From Bilabrum cf. latius (Eukaryota; Bigyra: Bicosoecida; Bigyra; Bicosoecida): a stretch of 64,000 nt of DNA. This document shows positions 12,419 through 23,700 of this stretch, one piece after another. The notes beneath the pieces are model-generated. The model was not told the origin of the DNA, did no database searches, and saw nothing but the letters and a program-made list of their open reading frames with translations. Position 1 is the stretch's first letter, and each line of letters opens with the position of its first letter. Both the position numbers and the translations under genes were made by a program. The DNA lies in assembly GCA_965178125.1 (NCBI GenBank), contig OZ237742.1:186001-250000 (forward strand), written 5' to 3'.

Positions 12419-13207
12419 ATGTTCCTCTTAATTGCGACGTGTCTTGCAGCAGCTCTAACCTCGGTTCACGGCCGTCGCACGCGCAATCACGTTCTGCGCC
12501 AAGGCCAGAAGAGCCTCTAGCCGCCACCCTCTGCGCCCTCGGGCTCGGCAACGGAGCTATTCAATGGCGACCTAGAGTCGTACGATAGTGCAGATGGTTC
12601 CGCTTCAATTCGTGCGGGCCAGTGCCTGCGCTCGGGGGAGCATTTGATCAAGGACGTTGGCAAATTGCGCTCTGGCAGAAAGGGCAATGCTGATCACAGG
12701 TCGGTGTGGTTCACCAGGTACGAGCTGAGGATGCAGGATGACTGCAATGCAGTGCTTTACGAGCACAAGGCATTCGGAACCGCGGACGACAAGTACTTCG
12801 AGCACGACGAGCAAGGCCAAATTTCGCCAAACTACGACCAGAAGGAGGCGATAAATGGCTACAACCGGGGTCTGCGACGGACAGTTTGGTCAAGCGGCAC
12901 AGATGAACAAGGTGCTGGCTGCCAACTGGTGCTTCCCGAAGCGGGAGATGCCCCGAAGTAGTCGCTAGCAGTGGTAGCCGGCAATGGCACGATCGTGTGG
13001 TCCTCCGACGCAGAGCTGCAGTCATTCGAGATTTCGCCTTGTCTCAACAAAGAAGACCCCCGCATCCTCGCCACAGGGCCCGACGGCTCCCAGGTCGATG
13101 CTGTGCTGCCTGAAATCGAGGGGTGGAAGCCATACGGATGCGACAAGAAGTTCAAGCACAATGACGATTACCTGGGTCGGGGCGAGAACTGCCGGTACAT
13201 CGGTTAA
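12419..13207 (+). CDS. Secreted bulb-type (mannose-binding) lectin-like protein
   Basis: 262 residues, ATG 12419, TAA 13205; TAG at 12518 and 12959 read as Gln. Residues 1-18 (MFLLIATCLAAALTSVHG) form a typical signal peptide. A B-lectin-like domain follows, with 'LRSGEHLIKDVGKLRSG' and the diagnostic mannose-binding consensus QxDxNxVxY, seen exactly as QDDCNAVLY at residues 106-114. A second 'TIVWSSDAELQSFEIS' strand suggests another subdomain. The protein is probably secreted and binds mannose-type glycans, perhaps in recognition, mating or defence; the role is inferred. It lies just downstream of the glycosyltransferase, with no evidence of co-regulation. Start choice is supported by the signal peptide. 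Confidence 0.8.
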
Positions 13208-14072
13208 TCAGGCAGAAGGCCAGCGGGGCCGCTGCCCCGGTTGTGCCAGCCGGTATGTAATAATCAGTGTGCACCTGACTCTCAATGCATCAACCAATCC
13301 CAAGGATCTGCTCAGCAATGCAACAACACAAGCGTACTATCGTGATTCGCTCGCACGCGCTGCACATCGCCAATAGCGACCCCCTCCCACCCTTAATCCA
13401 TACCCGAGGTCTTGTTCCCGCCCACCTGCGACCCATTGCACATGGACTCAAATCCTCGTCCCGCCTCGCGCCACGAGGCGCAGTGGCGCGAGGCGCACAT
13501 GGACTGGGACCGAAGCGCGGCCCCTATGGAGAGACGGCCACGGCCACACGCAGCAGCGCTCCCACCACCACGTCCCCGATCCAGTGACAGCCAAAGTATA
13601 CCCGGCCTAAAGCGACAAGTGGGGTGACGGTCTACAGCCACCACGTTTCAGTGTGCCATGCTACGGCTACAGGACCGCTTGCCGATGCGGCAGTGTCGCC
13701 GCTCGGAAATTGCTCGTTCCATACACCTCATGTCTGGGGGAGGGCAGATCGAGCCACCGATGGCCGTCTGCACAGCGTTCAAGAATCCACTCAGTTCCTG
13801 CCGTTGCGCCCCCTCCTTGATCCTCTGCACCACCTACCTCATCTTTGGAATTGCTGCTCCCTTGGATGACCAAAACAGAGGGCGCTGTGTGCGCTGCATT
13901 GTCGTACCGTCACCGGCGAACATGAATCTCTACAAGCCGTCGGTTGCGGTGATGCTAGGCATGGGGCAGCGAGAAACAGCCATGAAGCTGCTCATGCTAT
14001 GATTTCCAGAGGGAGCTGGTCGGTATCGGCAGGGGGCCATCCGAGGAGGAAGACCCACATGGCGATCCCGTG
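13208..14072. other. Intergenic, no gene supported
   Basis: Several short frames exist but none gives recognisable protein. The last ~125 bases (from 13947) are the start of duplication copy 2 and the likely 5' leader of the ABC transporter gene. Confidence 0.4.
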
Positions 14073-14407
14073 ATGCTATGGCCCTTGCGAGCAGTGGACA
14101 TTGCGGCACGGCTTGGGGCACGTCCTTGGAACATGGCAGGTCCCAGCTTCATAGCCAAGACTCAGCAGCCTTCGCGCACGGAGCCTACCGGACACGGAAA
14201 AACTGCTGCGACCTTGCCACTTCCCGCGGCCTCGAAACGAACCTTCACGAATGCGGTAAAGTGGTGCGGGAAAGAAATCGGATCGAAGCGGCGGCTCGAT
14301 CACTTCAAAAGACATATCATGGCTGTAGTGGCCAAGGGGTTAGAGCGTCTAGAAGGAGGGAGGGACAAATGGGCCGACTACCTTGACGCTGAAACGGCTG
14401 GCATGGC
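13947..14407 (+). repeat. Segmental duplication, copy 2
   Basis: Partner of 11830-12257. It contains extra bases after 14289 and after 14345 relative to copy 1. It includes the predicted start codon and first ~110 codons of the ABC transporter. Confidence 0.9.
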
Positions 14408-17400
14408 AACAGCACGGCCTCGGGTGGAGGTACAGCTCGACAAGGCGTCCGTAGTGCTTACCACAACAAAGGCAGCCGGGGCCCCGGACGGCCTCCTTGG
14501 CTTTTTTGGTCGTACTCTTACGTGCGGATTGACAACATCGGACGAGTTTCAGTTTCCGGCCATTGCTTCGACAACGAGTGAGTGCCACGGATCGCATCAG
14601 CAGCACGATTGTGCCCTCCATGAACTCCAGCATCGAATAAACGACTTCTGACAGGCACAACCATTGTTTAAGTTAGTCTTGAATTTAAATTCTTGACTAC
14701 GACAGCGCATAGTAGCACCGGTGTACTGCGCACCAACTGCAACGTCACCCTATTATTCCGCCACGTCGCGCAGTGAAGCTTCGTCCTGGGACCATGACGT
14801 TGGTTCTTGCGAACCCCGGAGGCGGGTCTACTACTCTTTTGAAGCTTCTCTCTGCAAGGGCATCTCCTAGCAAAGGTGCGGTCAAATTCAACGGGACCGC
14901 CGTGGATGAGCTGGGCGCGCAAGGCGTTGATGCCAGGAGAGTAGCGGCATACATCGATCAGTCTGATGTGCACGAGCCTCTCTTTACTGTCAGAGAAACA
15001 TTCGAAGTAAGTTTATCACCAAACCTTGGTTATGGTTATCATCTGCGTCTGCAACCTGGTATCATCCAGCATCAGGTTCCGCGAGGTGTTGCGAGCAGAT
15101 CCACCACACTTATTTGCCTTTTGCTGCCTCCTCTCGGGCCGCAGTTTGCCGCAAACTCTTCGTTCGGAGGCTCAGTGACCGCCAAGGGAGCTCCTTCCCA
15201 GGATTTCACCTCGGCACCGAACCGTGCCGAGGCGATGGCCAGGCTCCTCGATTTGGAGACGTGCGCCGACACGGTCGTGGGCGACTAGAATGTGCGCGGC
15301 ATCAGCGGGGGCCAGAAGAGGCGCACCTCCATTGGAGAGATCCTGCTGACGGAGCCGAGGGTCCTCTGCGGAGACGAGATCACCGCGGGTCTGGACGCCG
15401 CTGTCGCCGAGGAGATCACACGCAGGATGCAGCAGTACGCCCGCCGCACCGATGCCACAGTTGTTCTCTCTCTCAAGCAGGCCACGCCCGAGACGTACAA
15501 TCTCTTCGACGACGTCGTGCTCCTCAGCGACGGGCACGTCATCTACCACGGGCCCAGGGAGGAGCTCGAGGACAACCTCGCGAGGAGGGGCTTCCCTGCA
15601 CCAGAGGAGGGCGACTTCGCCGACTGGCTGGCCGCACTCGTCACAGATCCCACCCTGGCGCTGCCCCCGAACTACACCGGGCAAGTTCCCACGGGCGAGG
15701 CCATGTCCACGGGCCCCAACGGCTGGTACTCCTCCGAGGCCTTCACGACGGCCATGGGACGCAAGCCCCCTGCCCGGTCCTCGGTCAACCAGGGCCTCAA
15801 CCGACCCGGGGAACAGAGGGAGGAATACGACGATCTGCCCGCTTTTCTGGACAGCAGTGAGTACCTTAAGGTGCGCTTCGGCTCCGGATCGGACTATGGG
15901 GGCCTGTCACGGTTCGGCTCGATGCTGAACAGACAGTTCAACCTGACCATCCGCAACCCGGTGCTGACGTTCGTGCGCTTCCAGCAGGCCATCTTCCTCG
16001 GGCTGCTCTTCGGCGGAACGTTCTTCCAACCCGACGTGGACGAGTTCGCACCTCGCCTTGGCGTGGCCATCTTTGTGTCGATCAACGTCAGTTTCGGGAA
16101 TTTCCCAGAGCTCCAGTCCACCATGGCGGGGCGAGCCACCGCCTACAAGCTCTCCAGGGCCGGTCTCTTCGACGAGTTTTCGTACGTAGCATCTGTGTGG
16201 CTGGTGCACGCCCCCTTCGCCATCCTCAACTCGCTGGTGCTATCGCTGAGCATTTACTTTATGGTGGACTTCACCAACGAGGCCAGCCGCTTCTTCTTCT
16301 TCTGGCTCATCGTCGCTGGCGTGGAGCTCGCCATGTCGGGCTGGTTCCGATTCGTGACGTACGCGAGCCCCCGGCAGGAGCTGGCCCAAACCCTGGCGGG
16401 CGCCTCCACCGGCGTGTTCTTGCTCATGGCGGGCTTCTTGGTGACCCGGACCAACATCCCCGAGTTCATGCGCTGGCTCTACTACATCTCCCCGTTCAGC
16501 TGGGCCGTCCGCTCCCTCGCCCTCAACGAGTTCTTCGCGGACCGTTACGACGAGCCCCTGGAGGTCGCGGGCGGCGGGCCACCCATGGGCAACAACATGA
16601 CTGGCGGGATGACCGCGCCTGCCGATCCCCCGCTCAAGCGCAACGCTTTCCTGGATGTGTTCGAGATCCAGCGGGACCCCAAGGATGCGTGGCAGTGGGG
16701 CACCGTGGGCGTGCTGTACGGCTACTGGATCCTCTTCGCGGTAGTCCTCTCGGGCCTCGCCGTGACCTACTGCAAGTACGACTCGAGGCCGGGCACGCAG
16801 CGCATCCACGACGAGGAGGCGCGCAAGGAGATGTCCAAGCAGCGCACGCTGAGCCGGAGGTCGCCATCGCCTGGGCCCGGCAAGATGGCCGCACGTGCGC
16901 AGGACGAGGAGGGCGGGCCCGCTGCCTCTCCTTCAGGCGTATCTCCGGCGCAGGATGCTCCCGAGGACCCTCCCAAGCGCACGTCCAGCCTGGCCGCTGC
17001 AGCGTCTAGGTTTGAAGCAGCCACCCTGAGCTTCTAGAACATCCGCTACTCGGTGACGGTCCCCTCGGAGGGCGCCTTCATGGACAAGGCCAAGCGCGAG
17101 GTGCAGCAGTTCGAGGCCTTCAACAAGAAGAGGACAGAGGCCGGCTTCAAGGTGCCAGACACGGAGGACTCGGTGCCCAAGGAGCCAGAGGTGAACAACG
17201 GGACCATCGAGCTCAAGCTGCTGCGAGGAATCTCGGGCGTGGCACAGCCCAGGCGGATGATCTGCCTCATGGGCGCCTCGGGCGCTGGCAAGACCACGCT
17301 CATGGACGTGCTGGCGGGCCGCAAGACCCAGGGCAAGGAGAGCGGGGAGGTCCTGGTGAACGGCAAGGTCATGTCCAAGGACGAGCGCTCGAGCCTCATC

Positions 17401-19300
17401 GCCTACTGCGAGCAGACGGACGAGCACCTGCCCACCAACACGGTCGAGGAGTCGCTGGAATTCTCGGCGCAGCTGAGGCTGGACGCCGACATGGCCAACG
17501 ATTCGGAGCTGAGGGCTGCCTTTGTCCAGGAAATCATGAGGCTGCTGGAGCTGGACTCGATCCGGGGCAGGCCCGCGGGATCGCTTGCAATGGGTGAGGC
17601 CAAGCGCCTGACCATCGGCTGCGAGCTGGCGGCCAACCCGAGCCTGCTCTTCCTGGACGAGCCCACCACGGGGCTGGACGCCAGGTCGGCGGCCCAGGTC
17701 ATGCGCGTGCTGCGGAACGTGTCCGACACGGGCCGCACCGTGGTGTGCACGATCCATCAGCCGAGCTATGACGTGTTTGCGGCCTTCGACGACCTGCTGC
17801 TGCTGGCCCAGGGCGGGCGGCAGGTGTACTTTGGTCCCATCGGAGAGAACTGCGCAACGTTCTCGCAGTATCTGCAGGGCGCGCCCACCGTGTCAAAGCT
17901 GCCGCACCGAGTGAACCCCGCCACCTGGATGCTCACCGAGCTTGACGACGAGCTCGCGCGCATGAGGCGCATCGCCGCCGGCACTTCCTCCCCCACGAGT
18001 GGATCTAAACCAGCCGAGAAGGCCAGCAATGGGGCCAGCGGTGCGTCAGCTGCAGCGGCTGCCGTCAGCCCGGGCGATTCGGAGGAGAAGACGAGCGGGG
18101 CTGCGGCGGCCGGGGGAGCGGAGGCCGCTGACGCCGAGGCGCTGCAGCTGCGGCACCCGCTTTTGTTCGAGCGCTTCAGCCAGTCCGAGGCTGCCGAGCA
18201 GGCGCAGCAGCTCGTTTCTCGGGAGAAGGCTCGCGGCGAGGCGGATGGGGCCCGCAAGGTCTAGGGGAGGGAGAAGGTGGGCGGGCTCGTGCGGTTCTGG
18301 GCGGTGCTGTACCGCACCTTCGCCGACAACTACAGGAACACGTCGTTCAACGGCGCTCGTTTCGTGACCCTCGCAGTGCTTGCAGCCATCTTCGGGCTCA
18401 TGTTCTTCGACCTGGACGTGAACAAGGACCAGGGCTCCGTGCTGTCCATGCTGGGAGTGCTGCAGGCCGCCGCTGGGTTCGGCGGGATCATCTCCTTCAC
18501 CACCCAGGTGCCCCTACTGTTCGACATGCGGCCCGTGTTCTACAGGGAGCGGTCCGCAGGGCTGTACTCTGCCTCGAACTACTTCGTGGCCATGTCGATC
18601 AAGGAGGTGCTCTACCTGGCGCTGCTGTCTCTCGTCTTCACCCCCATCGTGTACTCGCTCGTGGACTTGCGCTGGGACGAGACGAGCGTGTTCTGGGAGA
18701 CAGTCGCGTCCGTGTACGTGACGGCCATCTGGCTCTCGTGGCTGGCGCAGTTCTTCGTGACCGCCTTCCCCTCGGCGCAGGTGGCGCAGATCCTCGTGGG
18801 CGTGCTGCTCAACAACGGTGAGAATGAGATTGAGAATGCACTGGTCGTTCGTTCGTGGACTGCACCGCATGCAAGCCGGCCTCTCATTCTTCGAACTGCC
18901 TTCACCCTGCGTGTTCACTCTTCTTTTGTTTCCCGCAGTCAACCTGTTCAACGGAATCTTTGTGTCCGGGGTCAAGAACTACAGCGACGTGTTCCGCTGG
19001 ATTACGTACATCAACCCTCTGTTCCTGGTGAACGTGCCTCTGGCCCTCACCCAGGCTCACTGCTTCGAGGCAGGGGAGGGTGCGAGCGAGCAGGAGCGGA
19101 TCGCCGCCGGGTGCCCCACGATTGAGGTACTCAGGGACGGCGTGGCGCGCGTTGAGACGGTGGAGGCGTACATCGAGGACTTTGTAGACGCCAAGTACGA
19201 AGACAGGTGGATCTACTACGTGGCCATCCTGGCGGTGGCCGTGTTTTTCCAGCTCGTCGCCCAGCTGCTTGGAACGTACGTGAACTACCAAAAGCGCTGA
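14073..19300 (+). CDS. PDR/ABCG-type full-size ABC transporter with asymmetric nucleotide-binding domains
   Basis: Model join(14073..14577, 14774..15006, 15145..18817, 18939..19300), 1590 residues, TGA. The three introns have GTGAGT/GTAAGT/GTGAGA donors and CGCAG acceptors, and phases match. TAG at 15286, 17035 and 18262 are Gln; 'SF-Q-NIRYSV' and 'D-Q-NVRGISGG' are family-typical. Architecture is NBD1-TMD1-NBD2-TMD2. NBD1 Walker A is NPGGGSTTLL (~182), with Ser (187) where Lys is expected; its signature GISGGQ (~298) and Walker B LCGDEI (~320) are intact. NBD2 has a normal Walker A, GASGAGKTT (~955), but the signature position reads SLAMGEAKR. This mirrors fungal Pdr5, where one ATP site is degenerate. 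TMDs lie at ~512-709 and ~1298-1590. It probably exports xenobiotics or lipids at the plasma membrane. The N-terminal extension lies in a duplicated segment, so the exact start (14073 or ATG 14318) is uncertain. Confidence 0.88.
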
Positions 19301-19957
19301 ATCGCCAAGTGCTTCATGGAGGACGCAGGAGGCAGGGTTGAAGATGGGGAGGTTGAACAGTTGACTGACTGCAATGATCGTGGATTGACACGAACTTTTT
19401 GACCAAGCCAAGCGTTTCGGCTGTCTGAATCCACCCGCCGGTCGAGCACTCGGCAAGCCTCGCTACTTTCAAGAATGGTATCTATTCAATTGGATCCGAG
19501 GTTGACAGGAGCAGCCGATGAGGACTAGGACCCCGGGGTGGAGCGGCTGGCGTACGAGAACCTGAAGGTGCAGCGGGCGAAGTTTAGAATTGGTCGTCCA
19601 TGATGTCCTCCAGCACACCCTCGTGCTTCTAGCGCCATAAGACGCAGTTGTGGGACGACTATAAAACGTTGCACTTGTAGCGGGACGTCCACGCGCCGCC
19701 CTGAGGCGAGAGGCATAGGCTGTGCCGCACAGCCACCAGAAAAAATACATTGTTGGGTAAAGATTCCGTAAGCACCCAGATGCACCGTCGCCCCCGAAGG
19801 AGTTTGGGTGATCACCTAGATCCATAGGAGCCCTAAAACAAGGACTACAAGACCCCCGACCCTTTCAGGCCAAAGGCCCCCCAATCTCAGCCTACACCGC
19901 CGAGTCCCCTTTATTCGCCATCAATGTGGTCCCCCACAAGCCCTCAGCCTGATACCT
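19301..19957. other. Spacer between ABC transporter and LINE 3' end
   Basis: No supported gene. Near 19525-19600 a short plus-strand frame ('GVERLAYENLKVQRAKF') looks protein-like but stops at once. The right part probably contains the 3' untranslated region of the minus-strand LINE. I see no poly(A) tract or clear target-site duplication. Confidence 0.35.
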
Positions 19958-22900
19958 TCACAGGGAGAAAGCATACAGGTGCGGAGCATGTGCCCGGCAC
20001 AAAGCGCGGTCCAGTCCCACATCAGGGTCCCCTGCCGGGACCCACCATTTCCTCCTCCATGACCGTCTCTGCGTCTCACGATCCTTCAGAGAGGCTAGCA
20101 TGCACGCGCTCATGCCTTTGGCCCATTGCCTCTCTATGTCCCTTAGCAAGCCGTGGGGCTTAAACATCCGTCGCTGTAGCCGAGCGTTCGCATTGGTTGC
20201 CGCTATCAGCTCTTGCGTGGCCGTGGCGGCAAGAGCAGCCGCCGCATCGCCTCGCATCCACTGCCTGCACGTCAGCTACTCCTGCTAGCGCAGCTGGTTC
20301 CTGATCACCTGCACCACTCGGTTGGCCAGCTCCTTGACAGCTGTCCGTTCCGATGACCGCGCAATCGTACGCTCTATCCGAGTGAGTGCGTCTTCGACGA
20401 TTGGCTTGGCCCTGCTGGTGCGCTCCAGCTTCTCGTCCCAAGGGTCCTGAGCGAGAGCTGTCTTCGCCCATGCTTTCCGGAGGGAGGCAGGGGACCTCCC
20501 TCTATTCTGATCCGCATCATCGGGTTGCCACGGTCTCGTTCCGGCATGATGGTCATGCTCGGCCCGCTCCATCTGCTCTACCGCGGTGCCCATCACTTGA
20601 AGGTTGGGCGTGCCCTGTTGCGGGTATTGTCCAGCTCGGATGCGCAGAATTCGTCTTCCTTGGTGGCCGTATTCCTGCACCACCGCTGCTGTTGGCATGG
20701 CTCCTGGTCCGAAGGCATACCGTCCCTTCGTTGCGTACCGGTTAAGCATGACCACTCCGAGCGCAGCTCTCTCCCGGTCCCAATCCGACAGTGCCGGATC
20801 GTGCGAGCATCCCAGGCTCAGGCTTGTGAACGATCGGTCAGCAGCTCCGGATTTGGATTTCCTCCACTTTGTGACTTTTTTTGCAGTCTCCTGGCATCCC
20901 AGCCAGTCCTTCGCGTCATCGATCCGGTGGGTCCACCCTGCCATCTTGATCCTGAATCCCAGTGCCAGCGCGGCCCCGAGTGGGCCTGTCTGTACTGGTG
21001 GTCCCTGCAGGAATCGGCCCTGGTGGATGAACCTGGCCGCAACATCAAGGCCCTTCTTCGAGGGACACTCGATCAGGTCCAGCAGGCCCATAGCAACACG
21101 CCCTGCTGCCGATGCCGTCAGCAGCTCAGTGTCCATCGCAAGGTTTGGCACGTATCGACCGCCCATGGTGAAGGGCCTTACCTGTGTCGATCCGCTGACA
21201 ATCATCCAGCGCGTATCCAGCAGGAATTTGTCCAGCATCTTGAGGACTTCCAGGTTCAGTTCCATCCCGTAGAAAACTTGGGAACCATATCCTAATCCTG
21301 ACAAGGTGTCCCATCCTGTTGCACATGCCGCTGCCTCTGCTCCGTAGAATGCACTCGTGATTGCTCCTGCATGGAGCAGCTGGGCGTGCAGGGAGACCGC
21401 CCAGTTGCCGTTCACCGCCGCTCGTGTGATGTCCCTGGCCGCCCGGTACGCCATCGCAATCCTCCTGCGTACGTGGGGTGCCATATCAATTACCCAGATG
21501 TCTCTCGCCTGCGTCAGCCCAGCTACTTCATCTGGGCTGATCCGTACTGGTTGGGTCGAAATGAGTAGACCGAGGTACAGGTAGGATGAGGCAAGTGGGA
21601 TGGTCCACTCCCCATCCGTCTCTCCCGCGTCCGCTGCTCTGCATGCGACGCCCTCTGGCATGTCCCCAGGAATTGAGTCCCGAGCGTAGCCAAAGGCCAT
21701 GATCGCTGTCTTGGTTCCCTGGCCCGATGCTGTCAGGGGCTTGATTCCCAGCTACATGCCCGCAAGTGCAAACAGGCTCTTGACTAGCTTCATGACCGCC
21801 ACTGCTTCGTTCCAGTTCGACGTCAGTGCCACGTAGTCGTCTGCGTACCCGACTTGTCCACATTCAACGTATCGTCCGGTGTCGGTCACGATCCTTTGAT
21901 GGTGCCCGTGCTGGAGCCTCTCTTTCCGCAGCGTTTCCAGGAGAACCCCCATCAGTACCAGGAAGATGGTGGGAGACAGAATCTCGCCCTAGGGGGTGCC
22001 CGCCGTCTTCTGCACTCTGGTAGAGACCCTCCTGGTGAGTGGGTCTCGAACGCGGATGGCCACCTGCATGCGGGCCATGAGAAAGCGGACCGTCTGGCGT
22101 CCCCATCCTTGCTCCGTCATGATGGCCTCGATGATGTTCCACTTGCAACTGTCAAATGCTCCTTTGATGTCAAAGAATACCAGAAAACCTCCAGCACCCC
22201 TTCGTTGGGTAATCCATTCCATCACCGCTGAGTAGGCCTGCTGGCAGTTCTTGCCGATGCGAAATCCGGCCTAATCCTGGCCGAAGAGTCCGTGGTTTTC
22301 GCAGTACCACACGACCTTCTGGTTTGTGATGGTGCTTACGACCTTCGAGAGAGCCGAGGTCCAGCATATTGGCCTGAGTTCGTCGACTCCTGTGACTCCT
22401 GTGCCCTGCTTGCGCTTGGAGACCGGCCGCATGAACCCCTCCTGAAAGGCCTCAGGCTGAATCCCCGAGAAGAGTGTGAGATTATAAATGGCCCTGAGGA
22501 GGTCCAACAGAGCGTCACTTCGCCGCAGACACCCGTCCTCCTCAGAGCATGGCTAGCATTTGGTCAGCAATTCCGCCCTGATCCCATCAGGTCCCACAGC
22601 TTTGTTGTGCTTGAGCTTGTCCAGTGCTTGATCCACCTCTGCGTTCGACCTGCAGAATAGGTTGAGCGGTGTCGCTGCCCTGGGCATGTGCGGCGCAATC
22701 CTGGCCATAAATCCGCCCACATCCGCACTTCCATTCCCACCTGCGCGAGAGAGCTGCTGTGCGTGTGCCTCTAGGATATCCTCGACGGCCGTAAGCACCT
22801 CTCCGCCTAGGTTCGTGATTGGTTCCAGTCCTGGTGCAGCTCGTTGCCTTCTAGAGATTGCATCAGCGATCTATCGGTGGGCTTCCCTCGGACTTGCTGT

Positions 22901-23545
22901 TCCCAGCATGTTCCGCAGTGCGTGGCCCGTCCTGCGTGCCCCTCGCTCGGTGGTCTCGAAGACAGCCCGTCGATCATGGTCCAGGTTGGCAAGGAGCATC
23001 GTCCAGTACTCCTGTCCCTCATGGGCCTACTGGTTCACCTCTGTGCTCCCCCAGAGTGTTGCCTGCATCCGTCCATCTAGCCCCCGCTGTCGCCCTTCGA
23101 GGCGCAGGCTGGCTCGGCGATGTGCAGCCAAGCATGTTCTGGCCTCTGAAAGAGCTTGTTCCGTGGTTGGTCCCGCGATAAGGGCCTTGAGGCTGGCATG
23201 GGCTTTTCCCCACGTTTCAGCCCATCTCGTCCGTGCCGCCCAGGTCCTGCGGTGGCGCTTGCGTGACGCTTCCACGTGCCCGGCCTGGCCGGTGTTTGCC
23301 ATTTGTCGGCCTGTAACAGTCTCGGCTGCTGCCGTGAAACATCCTTGCAGGAGCAGTTTGACGGAGGACACGGCCTGCGTAACCGCTTGCCCTGCAGCCT
23401 CTCGGTCAGCCGAGGTTCCCGTCGAGCTTTTGAGGTCGCGAATTGCGTCGAGCACACAATGAGTGATGTCGCGGACTGCACTTGTAGCCTACCCGAATTC
23501 CTTGACGTAATAGTCCCAAACCAGGCGTTCTTGCTGCACATGCAT
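19958..23545 (-). CDS. LINE-like (non-LTR) reverse transcriptase ORF
   Basis: One frame of about 1195 residues from ATG 23545 to TGA 19958, with many TAG read as Gln. RT motifs appear in order: 'NKAVGPDGIRAELL' (template grip), 'ELRPICWTSALSKVVS', 'FFDIKGAFDSCKW' (first catalytic Asp), 'AGTP-Q-GEILSPTIF' (the Gln is TAG at 21989-21991), 'GYADDYVAL' (YxDD box) and 'SSYLYLGLLIS' after it. The N-terminal ~250 residues are basic with no recognised endonuclease; the C-terminal ~500 residues are unassigned. It copies element RNA into DNA at a nicked target. No frameshift is seen, so it may be intact. The frame stays open upstream of 23545, so the true start could be earlier. Confidence 0.85.
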
Positions 23546-23700
23546 GTCGGACACCCGTGAGTACGCTGCCCTGAAGGGGGCGTCATCGTCCTGCTCGCCA
23601 CCTCTTGCGAGCGAGGTTGCGTGCGAATTGAGAGTTTCACGAGAAAAATCGCAAAACTACGGGAGATATTTCCTTTTGTTGCAAAGGTATGTCCGAGCAG
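19958..23700 (-). mobile_element. LINE-like non-LTR retrotransposon, boundaries approximate
   Basis: Defined by its single long ORF. Neither end could be fixed because no target-site duplication or tail is obvious. Its 5' side abuts the start of the BAH-PHD gene (ATG 23689), so it sits in that gene's upstream region. Confidence 0.6.

Noticed and set aside
15452-17009. Long alternative plus- and minus-strand frames over the ABC transporter
   Set aside because: The transporter frame carries all conserved motifs; the others are high-GC shadows.
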